Below, in pieces: positions 1 to 10,300 of a DNA stretch of 64,000 nucleotides; the stretch's first letter is position 1, and each line of letters opens with the position of its first letter. The notes beneath the pieces are model-generated. The model was given only the letters and a program-made list of their open reading frames with translations, was not told the DNA's origin and made no database searches. The position numbers were made by a program, and so were the translations under genes. Origin of the DNA: Acidobacteriota bacterium (GTDB lineage Bacteria > Acidobacteriota > Blastocatellia > Pyrinomonadales > Pyrinomonadaceae); contig JAHBSG010000016.1 in the NCBI GenBank assembly GCA_019639235.1, positions 1-64,000 of the forward strand, written 5' to 3'.

Positions 1-98
1 TCGGCCCTCGATTTCATCAAGGAATGGTACGCAAAAAGCGTCCCGATGCCGAAAATTTCGGCGGCGTATGTTACAATCCGCTTTTATTTTTGTCTCAA

Positions 99-938
99 AT
101 GAAGCTTAAGAGAACCTTAGGAAAAAGCCATTTTTTCAGCCTTGTCCCTCTGTTGCTCGGAGTCGCTATTGCCGCCGGGCCGGTTCACGGACAAGATCCG
201 ACACCGACGCCCTCGCCGAGCCCAGCAGCGACGCCGACCCCGCAACGCGGCGGCACGCAAGAGCTGAACGCCGAGCAGGTGGCCGAATCGACCGTTATCA
301 TTTACGGCCTCGGCGGCGGGCGGCAGACCCTCGACCAGATACGGCGGACGACCTTTGAGCGGGGTAAGGTCCGGATGCGGAACGCCGCCGGCTCGATGGA
401 CAGCTCGAACTACCAGCGTTGGATCATTCGCGGGGAAAACTCTGCTAAAGACAAGGTCCGTTGGGAACAGGAGCTTCCGGCAACGCGTTACTCGCTTATG
501 CACGTTGACGAGCGCATTTTCGGCGTCTTCAACGACACGGTCTTTACACCGCAGGACGAGGCAGCACGTTCCTTTGAGCAATCGATGTTCCGCGGCATCG
601 ACGCGCTGCTTCGTTACAAGGAGAACGAATCAAAGATCGAGCTTGTCGGTAGGGAAAAGCAGCTTGGTGTCGAGTATTTCGTTCTTGACGTGACGGACAA
701 GAAGGATCGTAAGACCCGCTTCTACATCAGTGTTCGGACCTTTCGCGTGATGCAGCTCGAGTACGAAGAGCTTGGAGTAAAGTACAAACGCAAGTTCTAT
801 GACTACCGGTTTGCCCAAGGGACGCTGGTTCCTTATCGGACAGTGCTTTGGGCCGATGACCGCGAGATAGAAGAAGCGACCATCGGGACCATCACGTTCG
901 GCCAGAAGGTCGATGAAGGAATGTTCCTCGTCGGCTAG
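99..938 (+). CDS. Secreted LolA-like protein of unknown function
   Basis: A 279-residue protein beginning with a signal peptide (KRT..., a hydrophobic stretch at about residues 12-28, probable cleavage after VHG-Q). A Pro/Thr-rich linker of TPTPSPSP type follows. The rest has the alternating strand pattern of LolA/LolB-like lipoprotein-carrier folds, with many Tyr/Phe/Arg strands and a DxxxRKTRFYIS segment. I chose the start at 99 over an in-frame start at 24 because the signal peptide begins there. The RBS is weak, and a TACAAT sequence sits just upstream. The fold assignment is an inference from pattern only. Similar proteins recur at 3156 and 15604. Confidence 0.6.
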   Translation: MKLKRTLGKSHFFSLVPLLLGVAIAAGPVHGQDPTPTPSPSPAATPTPQRGGTQELNAEQVAESTVIIYGLGGGRQTLDQIRRTTFERGKVRMRNAAGSMDSSNYQRWIIRGENSAKDKVRWEQELPATRYSLMHVDERIFGVFNDTVFTPQDEAARSFEQSMFRGIDALLRYKENESKIELVGREKQLGVEYFVLDVTDKKDRKTRFYISVRTFRVMQLEYEELGVKYKRKFYDYRFAQGTLVPYRTVLWADDREIEEATIGTITFGQKVDEGMFLVG

Positions 939-1022
939 GCTCAACACAACTTGAAACTTTTCGCTCCTGCGGGCGTGTGATCGGGTGAAATTCCCACAAC
1001 GCTTTGCAGGAGTGAATTGTTT

Positions 1023-1619
1023 ATGACCAAAGTTACGATAGCCCTTCGTTTAGTTCTCTCACTTTCATTACTTCTTCTTTCCACCCTGATCACCGTCCGC
1101 GGCCAACAGCCGGCGGAGTTGCCGCCCGGTGCGGTCGATGTCCGCATTTACCTTGTCGCGTCCGAAGCCACGGCCGGCACCTCGATCCCCACCGAACTTA
1201 AGGATATTTCTGAGGCGATACGTAAATCCTACGGCCGAACGGAGCGGGTTGGGATAGTGGCGGACTTCATCGCACGGGCGGCCGCCGGCAGCATTGTCGA
1301 AGGCCGCGGGTTTCTCGAGATGAACGAGTCAGCCCCGGTCGCCTCGCTCGATTGGCGGATCGGGAAGGTCGACGCTGAAGGCGTTGGCTCAGCGAGCCCT
1401 CGGTTTATTCTTCAGGCTTCGCGTTTCTCGCTCCGTATGCCGATGTCGCTCGCAAAGCCCGGCGCTGAGGGCGAAGCCCCGTACGCATACGACGTCGCGT
1501 CATTCGCATCATCGCGTTCGGAGCTTCGGGCCGGTGTTCCGGCAGTTCTCGGGAGTTTTACCCTCGCCCGGCCAAGACGCGAGTATTTCATCGTAGCGGT
1601 CGTCTCGCCGGTTGACTGA
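1023..1619 (+). CDS. Hypothetical secreted protein
   Basis: A 198-residue protein with a clear signal peptide (MTKV start, long Leu/Ser-rich core, cleavage near VRG-QQ). AGGAG at 1008-1012 is about 10 nt before the ATG at 1023; a TTG two codons earlier is the alternative start. The mature part is Ala/Arg-rich with no recognisable motif, and its end (REYFIVAVVSP) looks like a beta strand. I do not recognise the family. It is probably periplasmic or surface-exposed. It lies upstream of an ECF sigma gene on the same strand, but a gap of about 100 nt does not argue for one operon. Confidence 0.6.
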   Translation: MTKVTIALRLVLSLSLLLLSTLITVRGQQPAELPPGAVDVRIYLVASEATAGTSIPTELKDISEAIRKSYGRTERVGIVADFIARAAAGSIVEGRGFLEMNESAPVASLDWRIGKVDAEGVGSASPRFILQASRFSLRMPMSLAKPGAEGEAPYAYDVASFASSRSELRAGVPAVLGSFTLARPRREYFIVAVVSPVD

Positions 1620-1717
1620 CGTTAACAAAATGCAACTTTTCGGGCCGTCGTGCGTGTAGGAGAACGCAGGACGGCTTTTGTCCGGCACGGGGCGAATGGT
1701 GTACAAACGATGAACGT

Positions 1718-2356
1718 ATGGCATCGGTCGAACGTGATATGGACAAGGCTCGGAACGGCGGTCAAACTGCCGCTGCGTTGTCCGATCATGAGCTTGCGGC
1801 AGCGGCCGCCGGCGGCGATGAGGCCGCGTTCGGCGAATTGATGGACCGTTATCGCAACCCGATAACGAACTTCCTGTATCGATTTTTGAACGACTATGAA
1901 GAGGCCGTCGATCTGGCTCAGGAGACGTTCGTGAGGCTTTACTTTGCCCTCGACCGTTATCACGCAGGCTATGCGTTTTCGACGTATTTGTACCGTATCG
2001 CAAGCAACCTTGCGATCTCGGAGCTTAGGAAACGCAAGCGACGGCGGTTGTTTTCGCTGACGGGGCTTTTTACGGACGACGCGAGCGACACGGCCGAGTA
2101 TCAACCCGCCGACGGCCGGCGGCTGCAGGACGCGAGCTTCGATGACCTCCAACGTTCGGCCGCCATCGCCAAGGCGATCGCGACGCTGCCCGAGAAATAT
2201 CGCGTCCCGATAATCCTGCGGGATATCGAGGAGATGAGCTACGACGAGATATCGCAGGTGCTCGAGATCGAGCTTGGGACGACGAAGTCGCGGATAAACC
2301 GGGCGCGAGGAATGCTAAGAGAAAAGCTCGATAAAGAGGTCTTGGGGTTGAAATGA
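1718..2356 (+). CDS. RNA polymerase sigma factor, ECF (sigma-E/RpoE-like)
   Basis: A 212-residue alternative sigma factor. Region 2 (about residues 35-100) has the FGELMDRY start, the DLAQETF motif typical of RpoE-like ECF factors, and a Tyr-rich -10-melting segment (FSTYLYRIASNLA). Region 4 (about 148-200) has LPEKYRVPIILRDIEEMSY followed by a helix-turn-helix ending TTKSRINRAR. It would direct RNA polymerase to an envelope or stress regulon. Its last four bases overlap the anti-sigma gene (ATGA at 2353-2356), the usual translational coupling of a sigma/anti-sigma pair. The roughly 30-residue N-terminal lead rich in Ala may be partly untranslated. Confidence 0.93.
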   Translation: MASVERDMDKARNGGQTAAALSDHELAAAAAGGDEAAFGELMDRYRNPITNFLYRFLNDYEEAVDLAQETFVRLYFALDRYHAGYAFSTYLYRIASNLAISELRKRKRRRLFSLTGLFTDDASDTAEYQPADGRRLQDASFDDLQRSAAIAKAIATLPEKYRVPIILRDIEEMSYDEISQVLEIELGTTKSRINRARGMLREKLDKEVLGLK

Positions 2357-3155
2357 CCAACGAACTTGAAGAACTGAATGCGGAAGACCGGCAGGTTGCC
2401 GCGATGCTGAATGCGTTGCCGCGTGTGGATGCTCCGGCGGACTTTGACCACAAGGTCCGCGGCCGGATCGCGGCCCGCAGGCAGCCGTCCGGACCGGGCT
2501 GGCGGATATTTGTCCCGGCATTTGCGGCGGTTTTTCTGGTCGCCCTTGGCGCAGTGCTTTATCTTGGTGTCCTGAGCTCGGCTGATGTGACGGACGTACC
2601 GCCGATCGCGGAGGCTTCAACTCCGGCTCCCGTGTCGAATCGTGTACCTGAACCATCGGTCCAACTTCCCGAACCGACCGAGGTTGCCTCGACCGTGAAT
2701 GAAGATACTCCCGCTCCGAATGACCGTGTCACCGAGCGCGTTGCTTCGCCGCAAAGACGGCCCGAACGGCGGCCTCAAACGCCTGAGCAGATCAGTGAAG
2801 GCGGTTCGGTCGATCGAGCCGGCAGCCCGGTTACTTCAAATCCGGATCGGCCGGTGAACTCAAATGTTTCAGTGCCTGATATGCGTCCTCCAGGGTTCGA
2901 GGGCGGCGGACAGGTCGATTCGAGCGAGGTACTTTCGCTGATGGGACTCAAGGGCAATTTTCAGGCGGATGGATTTTTGGTCAGTAATGCCGAGGCATCG
3001 GGAGCCGCGGCCCGGGCAGGCGTTCGTGCGGGCGACGTGGTCGAATCGCTTGACGGCAAAAGGATCGAGCCCGAAACGCGATTTGCTTCGGGCTCAGAGG
3101 TCCGCACGATCAGTGTCAAGCGGAACGGCGAAAGCATGACGCTCCGCATCAACCG

Positions 3156-3159
<4 letters not shown>
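2353..3159 (+). CDS. Membrane anti-sigma factor with C-terminal PDZ domain
   Basis: A 268-residue single-pass membrane protein. Residues 1-50 form a short cytoplasmic helical part (EDRQVAAMLNALPRV), suited to binding the sigma factor encoded just upstream. A transmembrane helix spans about 51-73, followed by a long Pro/Thr/Glu-rich periplasmic linker (about 75-190). A PDZ-like domain fills about 195-268, with ARAGVRAGDVVESLDG and ISVKRNGE strands. The anti-sigma role is inferred from topology and coupling. The cytoplasmic part lacks an obvious HxxxCxxC zinc (ZAS) motif. A periplasmic PDZ could sense peptides or unfolded outer-membrane proteins. It converges with and overlaps the next gene by 4 nt. 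Confidence 0.8.
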
Positions 3160-4624
<1,465 letters not shown>

Positions 4625-4628
<4 letters not shown>

Positions 4629-5377
4629 CGGTCTCTATTTGTGGCTGAAGGCGTTAGAAATAACCCCAGCAGAAAAATAAGCACGGCGAAAAACTGTATG
4701 TAACCGGTGCCGGCTGAAAATCGAGGCAGGTCAAGCAGCCAGGTTGCCGCTTCCTGTGCCGGGTTCTCAATTATCGACCGCAACCAACTTCGCCCGCCCG
4801 GTGCGGTCAGATTCGCGAGCACCATATACTTGGTGACAAATGCGAGGCCAAACATCGCACCGAGGCTCTTCAAAAGCCGTTTCGGGTCAAACTCGGCAAA
4901 AAGATTGTTCCAAAGAACCCACAGAAAGCAGAAGCTGATGATCCAAAACGGCAAGCCCTGTTCGGGGATCAGCGAGTTGAAGATCTGTGTCGCAGCCGCG
5001 AAAAGCGAGGCGAGCACGAGCCCGTTCGCGACCGTTTGCGTGCCCGTCATCTGCTCGCTGAACCAGCCTTCGAGCCGCAGCATCCCGGCACGAAAGAAGA
5101 GCAGGACAAGGACCGCGGCGAAGATCAAACAGATGAGTGCCGGACGGACGAATATGAGCGAGCCGTCGGTCCCGCTCAGGCGAAGCCCGCCGAGCAGTGC
5201 GACCGTCAGGAAGATCAGCGGCAGGTAAAAGTAGGTGCGAAGTGCACGCCCGCGGGCGAGTTGTATGGCCGCAAGGTCTTCCCGGACCGCCGGCAGGTCG
5301 TTTGACACCGGCACTTCGACCGTATCTTCAACCGGCGAAACAGGCGTTTCAAGTTCGCGTTCTTTGAGCTTTGCCAT
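4625..5377 (-). CDS. Polytopic inner-membrane protein, unknown function
   Basis: A 250-residue protein with a charged N-terminal cytoplasmic tail (about 45 residues, Glu/Val-rich). It then has about six hydrophobic segments: YFYLPLIFLTVALLGGL, PALICLIFAAVLVLLFF, ANGLVLASLFAAATQIF, FWIISFCFLWVLWNNLF, a weaker segment near AMFGLAFVTKYMVLANL, and IQFFAVLIFLLGLFL. I recognise no catalytic or transport motif. The downstream secreted protein is coupled by a 4-nt overlap, and the TPR-like protein lies 8 nt upstream on the same strand, so the three (5913 to 3156) form a likely envelope operon. Confidence 0.7.
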
Positions 5378-5385
5378 TCGTCGTT

Positions 5386-5913
5386 TTATTTGCGCTCGCG
5401 AAAGACGCGAAGCGGGTTGAAGTCATCCGCCGTGACGGCTAGCCCTTCTTCGAGTTCGGTCCGTAGATCGACCGGCGTTTTGAGCTGAAGCCCCGGGTCG
5501 TCGGTGCGAAAGTCCGGATCAAGCGTCCGGACGCGATCCGCGGCTTCTACGCCAAGCTTAAAAAGTGCATCGTCGTTCGAAACGCGGCCCCATCCTTGCC
5601 GATAGAAACTGTACGCGATGTAGAACTGTGTCCGGGCATCGCGTTTCTCGGGATCGGCACGCTCAAAAGCGTCCCGTGCTGCCGGGAAGCGATCCTCGCG
5701 GAAAGCCGTTAAGCCTTCATTGAACCTTGCGGGATCGACTTCATAAGTACCAATGACGACCGTTCCTTTGGTCGCAATGTTCTCGACCGCAGTCCGCGCC
5801 TTGGTCGTAAATTCCTCAAGCGAACGCGGCTCGGCGGCGTACAGGAACGCCACCAGCCCGCCGTAGCCGAGCGTCAGCACGATACCGAGAATGTGGATAT
5901 ACTTTTCCTTCAC
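5386..5913 (-). CDS. TPR-like membrane-anchored protein
   Basis: About 175 residues: one N-terminal transmembrane helix (YIHILGIVLTLGYGGLVAFLYA), then a soluble helical part with TPR-like pairs (FNEGLTAFREDRFPAARDAFERADP and TQFYIAYSFYRQGWGRVSNDDALFKLGVEAADRVRTLDPDF). The reading frame is open to an ATG at 5964, but that would overlap the divergent amidohydrolase start at 5956. I therefore place the start at the GTG at 5911-5913, just before KEKYIHI. Its partner is unknown. It is the first gene of a three-gene minus-strand set with the two envelope genes below it. Confidence 0.6.
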   Translation of the reverse strand: MKEKYIHILGIVLTLGYGGLVAFLYAAEPRSLEEFTTKARTAVENIATKGTVVIGTYEVDPARFNEGLTAFREDRFPAARDAFERADPEKRDARTQFYIAYSFYRQGWGRVSNDDALFKLGVEAADRVRTLDPDFRTDDPGLQLKTPVDLRTELEEGLAVTADDFNPLRVFRERK

Positions 5914-5955
5914 TGATATACTCGTCAACACACTCAGATTACACTCATCGACAAT

Positions 5956-7656
5956 ATGTTGCACGAAACTGATATTCCGTTTTCACGAAGAGCACTCGTT
6001 CTTCTGGTCATCGCCGCGTTGAATCTTGCAGTCTTTGCCCAAGGTGCGGCCGCGAGCCGCGGCTTCAAGGCCGACATGGTGGTGCTCAACGCAAATATCC
6101 AAACGATGGACCCGAAGCAGCCGCGGGCAAGGGCGATGGCCATCTCTCAAGGCAAGATCATCGCGATCGGCAGCGAAGGCGAGGTTCGGGAATTGATCGG
6201 CCCAAACACGCGGCAGATGGACGCCGGCGGACGGCTGATCATTCCGGGTTTTAACGATGCTCACGTGCATTTTCTTGAAACCGGGCAGCAGCTTTCCTCG
6301 GTCGATCTTCGCGACGCGAAAACGCCGCAGGAGTTTACCGAGCGGATCAAGAACTTCGCCGCAAAGCTGCCAAAGGGCCGCTGGATACTTGGCGGAAAAT
6401 GGGACCACGAGAACTGGACGCCCAACAACCTGCCGACCGCCGCGATGATCGACGCCGTAACGCCGGATAATCCCGTCTTCATCGACCGCCTTGACGGCCA
6501 CATGGCTCTGGCGAATAGCCTTGCGATGCGGCTCGCCGGTGTTAACAAAGATACGAAGGACGTTGAGGGCGGCGAGATCGTCCGCGATGCGAACGGCAAT
6601 CCGACGGGCGTTCTGAAAGACGCCGCAATGTCTTATGTAAACAAGGTCATTCCGGCTCCGAGTTGGGAAGAGCGGCTCGAAGCGGCGCAAGCTGCGACCG
6701 AGCACGCCGCGTCGCTTGGCGTTACGAGCGTGACCGATGTTTCGGCCGGGACGGACGTTGGCGTTTATCAGGAACTTCTCCGCCGAGGCACGTTGAAGAC
6801 CCGCATCTATGGCTGCTCGCCGGTCTCGGATTACCGCCGATGGGAGCGGACCGGTGTTCGTTTCGCGTTTGGCGATCCGTGGCTTCGCGTCGGCTGTTTG
6901 AAGGGATATTCGGACGGCAGCCTCGGTTCGACAACGGCGTGGTTCTTCCAAACCTACCTCGATGCTCCGACGTCATTCGGCCTTGCGAGCGACGAGATGG
7001 CGACGATGCCTGAGACGGTGCAAAAGGCCGATGCGGCCGGGCTTCAGATAAACATCCACGCTATCGGCGACCGGGCGAACGCAGAAGTACTCGACATCTT
7101 CGCAAAGACCGAGCAAACGAATGGCGTTCGCGACCGGCGGTTCCGCATCGAGCACGCACAGCACCTCAGGCTCGACGACATCAAGCGGTTCGGCGGGCAA
7201 AAGGTCGTCGCCTCGATGCAGCCGTTTCACATAATCGACGATGGCCGCTGGGCGTGGAAACGGCTCGATGGAGAGCGGCTGAAGGGCACATATGCTTTCC
7301 GGACAATACTGGACACCGGCGGCGTTCTCGCCTTCGGATCCGATTCGCCGGTCGCTCCGCTGAATCCGATCTGGGGCGTTTATGCCGCAGCAACACGCCG
7401 CACACTCGACGACAAGAACCCGAACGGCTGGATACCCGAGCAAAAGATATCGGTCGAAGAGACCGTTCGGGCGTTCACCTGGGGCACGGCATACGGCGAG
7501 TTTCAGGACCACATCAAGGGCACGCTCGCGGTCGGAAAGCTGGCCGATTTCGTTGTGCTCTCAGAAGATATATTTACCATTGACCCGGTCAAGATCTGGA
7601 ACGTGAAGGTGATGAAGACGGTCGTCAACGGTAAGTTGGTTTACGAAGCGAAGTGA
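5956..7656 (+). CDS. Exported amidohydrolase, YtcJ-like
   Basis: A 566-residue metal-dependent hydrolase of the amidohydrolase superfamily, YtcJ/NfdA branch. A hydrophobic N-terminus ending at VFAQGAAAS looks like a signal peptide. Core motifs in order are ADMVVLNANIQTMD (composite-domain strand), GFNDAHVHF (HxH metal ligands, about residue 100), KWDHENW, RLDGHMALANS, KGYSDGSLGSTTAW, HAIGDRAN, FRIEHAQHL and AFGSDSPV (metal Asp). The substrate is unknown; the family deformylates or deacylates N-acyl compounds. The next gene is a paralogue overlapping by GTGA (7653-7656). The start overlaps the longest form of the divergent gene, so the two promoters are interleaved. Confidence 0.88.
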   Translation: MLHETDIPFSRRALVLLVIAALNLAVFAQGAAASRGFKADMVVLNANIQTMDPKQPRARAMAISQGKIIAIGSEGEVRELIGPNTRQMDAGGRLIIPGFNDAHVHFLETGQQLSSVDLRDAKTPQEFTERIKNFAAKLPKGRWILGGKWDHENWTPNNLPTAAMIDAVTPDNPVFIDRLDGHMALANSLAMRLAGVNKDTKDVEGGEIVRDANGNPTGVLKDAAMSYVNKVIPAPSWEERLEAAQAATEHAASLGVTSVTDVSAGTDVGVYQELLRRGTLKTRIYGCSPVSDYRRWERTGVRFAFGDPWLRVGCLKGYSDGSLGSTTAWFFQTYLDAPTSFGLASDEMATMPETVQKADAAGLQINIHAIGDRANAEVLDIFAKTEQTNGVRDRRFRIEHAQHLRLDDIKRFGGQKVVASMQPFHIIDDGRWAWKRLDGERLKGTYAFRTILDTGGVLAFGSDSPVAPLNPIWGVYAAATRRTLDDKNPNGWIPEQKISVEETVRAFTWGTAYGEFQDHIKGTLAVGKLADFVVLSEDIFTIDPVKIWNVKVMKTVVNGKLVYEAK

Positions 7657-9110
7657 GGCTTTTCGCTGCGATCCTTGTCTCTCTATTTATCGGCTGCCCT
7701 GTCGCTGCTCAAGGCGGGGCGGCCAATCTCGTTATCATCAACGCCGACGTTCGGACGCTTGACCGCGACATGCCGAAGGCTCAAGCACTGGCTGTTCGAC
7801 GGAATCGCGTCATATTCGTTGGAAGCGACGCGGAAGCCCAAGAGCTTATCGGTGAGGGAACTCAATTGATCGATGCCGGCGGCAAGTTGGTAATGCCGGG
7901 GTTCAACGACTCGCACGTCCATTTCATGGCCATCGGCAACAAGTTCTCATCGCTCAACGCACGGGAGCTGCAGCGGCCCGAGGAATTTTACGAACAACTT
8001 AAGTTCTACGTCCGTTTCCTGCCGAAGGGCCGGTGGATTCTCGGAAGCGGGGCGAGCAAAGAGCTGATCGCGGGGCTCAAGGCTGAGGAGATCGAACGTA
8101 TCGCTCCGGATAATCCGCTTTTCATTTATGCCGCTAACCCGTCCGAAGCGATAGCGAATTCGGCCGCGAGAAAGCTTTCGGGGCTTGCTGATGCGAAGGA
8201 TAGCGTGACCGTTCGTGAGATCGAACTCGCACGCATCGCGCGTATTGTTCCGACGGATCATATTCGCCGCTGGGCAGAGATCGCCGAAACAGCGTCGAAC
8301 TACGCCGCAAGCTACGGCATCACAAGCGTTCAGGATACGGATTCTGACGCCCGGGCGGATGTCTATCGCGAACTTGCCGCAGCAGGGAAGCTGAAAACGA
8401 GAGTTTATGACTGTTCTTCGCTCTCGAATTGGTTCACGAAGCAAACACCCCCGCTCCGCGAGGCACCTGAAAAAATGGTGCGTATCGGTTGCCTAAAGGG
8501 CTTTCACGAGGGCGATGATGAATGGACGCCGCGGCTTCGCGAACAGGTTCTCGCGGCTGACAAAGCCGGTTGGCAGGTTGCCGTTCATGCGATCGGTGCC
8601 AAGCCGAATTCGATAGTGCTTGATATCTTTGAGCAGGCCGTCAGGGCGAACGGGAAGCGCGACCGAAGGTTCCGCATCGAGCACGCCGAGGGCATACTCG
8701 CGCGCGATCTGCGGCGGTTGGGAGAACTCGGGGTCATCGCCTCGATCCAGCCGCATCTTTTTGGGCGAGGTGCGGGTTACGCGTCCGGGTACTACGAGGA
8801 TCTTGTTGTAAATGGAGCGTCCGCAGCTCTCGGATCTGACGCCCCGATGACCGCATTCGACCCGCTCTTGGGGCTCAACTTTTCAGGAACAACGGGCGGC
8901 TTTTCATTGGTCGATTCGGTCCGCGGATATACTTTTGGAGCCGCGTACGCGGAACACACCGAAACGGAAAAGGGAAAACTTTTGCACGGCATGTTGGCGG
9001 ATATCGTGATTTTGTCGCAAAATATGTTTGCAACAACCGGCCTGCAGACGAGCGGTGCGGTGGTCGCGATGACCATCGTCGATGGGAAAGTAGTTTACGA
9101 GAGAAAATAA
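7653..9110 (+). CDS. Second YtcJ-like amidohydrolase, divergent paralogue
   Basis: A 485-residue exported protein (GTG start at 7653 inside the previous stop; signal peptide MRLFAAILVSLFIGCPVAA-Q). It aligns along its length with the upstream enzyme: GFNDSHVHF, HAIGAKPN, RIEHAEG and ALGSDAP are kept. It is about 80 residues shorter. The KWDHENW segment has become GSGASKEL, the DGHMALANS box is replaced by NPSEAIANS, and the DGSLGSTTA segment after CLKG is missing. The metal ligands survive, so it may still hydrolyse something, but substrate recognition must differ. Tandem duplication followed by divergence is the simplest explanation. Confidence 0.85.
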   Translation: MRLFAAILVSLFIGCPVAAQGGAANLVIINADVRTLDRDMPKAQALAVRRNRVIFVGSDAEAQELIGEGTQLIDAGGKLVMPGFNDSHVHFMAIGNKFSSLNARELQRPEEFYEQLKFYVRFLPKGRWILGSGASKELIAGLKAEEIERIAPDNPLFIYAANPSEAIANSAARKLSGLADAKDSVTVREIELARIARIVPTDHIRRWAEIAETASNYAASYGITSVQDTDSDARADVYRELAAAGKLKTRVYDCSSLSNWFTKQTPPLREAPEKMVRIGCLKGFHEGDDEWTPRLREQVLAADKAGWQVAVHAIGAKPNSIVLDIFEQAVRANGKRDRRFRIEHAEGILARDLRRLGELGVIASIQPHLFGRGAGYASGYYEDLVVNGASAALGSDAPMTAFDPLLGLNFSGTTGGFSLVDSVRGYTFGAAYAEHTETEKGKLLHGMLADIVILSQNMFATTGLQTSGAVVAMTIVDGKVVYERK

Positions 9111-9122
9111 TACGGAGAAATT

Positions 9123-9653
9123 ATGAAACGAGTAATTGGAACCTTGATGGCGGTTGCGGTCTTTGCCGCGGTGGGCATGGCCCAGGAAATGAACAGCAAG
9201 GGCGAACCGGTCGCAAAGAACGAGCAGAACAAGCCGGTCGAGCTCAAGAAGGGCGAGACGATCTATCGCGGTCAGGCATTGGCAAAAGGCGTATCCAAGG
9301 CCAAGGTCGAAAAGGCATTTGCCGATCCGGCGAAATATGCCGACAAGACCGTTCAGGTCGAGGGCGTGATCGTCCGCTCGTGCAAGAAAGAAGGCTGCTG
9401 GATGGAAATGGCCGATAAGGAAGGCGGTAAATCGGTTCGCGTTACCTTTGGCGACCATGCGTTCTTCATCCCGCTCAACGCGGCCGGGATGAAGGTCAAG
9501 GCCCAGGGCGTTTTCAAGACGAAGGTGCTCAGCAAAGAACAGGTCGATCACCTGATCAACGACGACGGCGCGGTCTTCGAGAAGCGGAATGCCGATGGGA
9601 CCGTCACAGAGGTCTCGTTCGACGCGACGGGAGTTGTGCTGACGAAGATCTAG
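9123..9653 (+). CDS. Secreted DUF4920 protein
   Basis: A 176-residue exported protein with signal peptide MKRVIGTLMAVAVFAAVGMA-Q. Residues about 70-170 fit DUF4920, an OB-fold-like secreted domain: YADKTVQVEGVIVRSCKKEGC followed by WMEMAD, VRVTFGDHAFFIPLNAAG, and KVKAQGVFKTK. The Cys pair in RSCKKEGCW is characteristic and suggests metal binding or redox, but no function is established. GGAG at 9115-9118 precedes the ATG. The following gene begins 3 nt after the stop, so these are probably one transcript with the amidohydrolases upstream. Confidence 0.82.
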   Translation: MKRVIGTLMAVAVFAAVGMAQEMNSKGEPVAKNEQNKPVELKKGETIYRGQALAKGVSKAKVEKAFADPAKYADKTVQVEGVIVRSCKKEGCWMEMADKEGGKSVRVTFGDHAFFIPLNAAGMKVKAQGVFKTKVLSKEQVDHLINDDGAVFEKRNADGTVTEVSFDATGVVLTKI

Positions 9654-9656
9654 CGA

Positions 9657-9989
9657 ATGCGTATTCCCAAGGCGGACAAGGCAGTTGTCGAAATGCGCAA
9701 GCTCACCGACTACTGTTTGGATCTGTCCAGCGAGGTAGGCGGCCACAAAGCACGCGTTTTTGCATCTGCCCTCGGCCTCAGGAAAGAGGATGCGTTTAAG
9801 CTTAGTGCTCTGTTGAAGATTGCCGTCCGTGAGAACGAAGCCGAACTCGGGCGAGCGGATGAATTTGGACAACGCTACATCGTAGATTTTGAAGCAATGA
9901 ACGGCGACAAAAATGCTATGGTGCGAAGCGTCTGGATCTCTGAGGCCGACGGCAAACCACCTCGGTTAGTCACGTGTTTTGTTTTGTGA
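9657..9989 (+). CDS. DUF6883 domain protein
   Basis: A small 110-residue cytoplasmic protein. The segments GGHKARVFASALGLRKEDAF, EFGQRYIVDFEAM and VRSVWISEADGKPPRLVTCFVL match DUF6883 as I know it: HKARVF, FGQRY, and a final W..E...PRLVTC strand. DUF6883 is often fused to or next to polymorphic toxin or toxin-antitoxin components, frequently beside DUF4926 as here. It has no signal peptide, unlike the secreted gene directly upstream. Molecular function is unproven; a small toxin or nuclease-like role is only an inference. Confidence 0.78.
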   Translation: MRIPKADKAVVEMRKLTDYCLDLSSEVGGHKARVFASALGLRKEDAFKLSALLKIAVRENEAELGRADEFGQRYIVDFEAMNGDKNAMVRSVWISEADGKPPRLVTCFVL

Positions 9990-10008
9990 ACTGCGAGTAG
10001 GTGAAGAT

Positions 10009-10224
10009 ATGGCAAAGCTTTTTGATTCAGTTGTGCTTCTTGAGGACCTGCCGGAAGCGAATCTGTCCCGTGGAAACGTCGGGGCGATCGTTGAGGTCTA
10101 CAAGAATGGCGAAGCATTCGAGGTCGAGTTTGTCGCTTCCGATGGCTCGACGTACGGTTTGACCACGCTTCGTCCGCATCAGTTCCTTGTTTTGGAACGA
10201 GAACCGAAGTTGATAGCAGCCTGA
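10009..10224 (+). CDS. DUF4926 domain protein
   Basis: A 71-residue protein of the DUF4926 family. LFDSVVLLEDLPEANLSRGNVGAIVEVY, then FEVEFVASDGSTYGLTTLRPHQFLVL, follows the usual pattern: a short beta-barrel whose centre is a G..G.IVE.Y...FEVEF motif. AGGTGAAG lies directly before the ATG at 10009. It follows DUF6883 by 19 nt, and the pairing is a recurrent genomic association. DUF4926 may be the antidote or partner, but this is not demonstrated. The transcript ends at the hairpin at 10245-10281. Confidence 0.78.
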   Translation: MAKLFDSVVLLEDLPEANLSRGNVGAIVEVYKNGEAFEVEFVASDGSTYGLTTLRPHQFLVLEREPKLIAA

Positions 10225-10244
10225 GATCCAAAAACGAAAAATAT

Positions 10245-10281
10245 AAAAGACCCGCGGTCCGATTAGGATCGCGGGTCTTTT
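10245..10281. terminator. Bidirectional rho-independent terminator
   Basis: A 16-bp stem: AAAAGACCCGCGGTCC, a 5-nt loop GATTA, then GGATCGCGGGTCTTTT, with one G-U wobble. The A-run on one side and T-run on the other let it end both the plus-strand DUF4926 transcript and the convergent minus-strand receptor gene. Confidence 0.9.
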
Positions 10282-10300
10282 GTATCAGTTTCCGGCTCGC

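Noticed and set aside
1-102. Partial open frame at the left edge ending TGA at 102, overlapping the ATG at 99
   Set aside because: The visible peptide (ALDFIKEWYAKSV, then ISAAYVTIRFYFCLK) has no recognisable family and too little sequence to call. It could be the end of an upstream gene coupled by ATGA.
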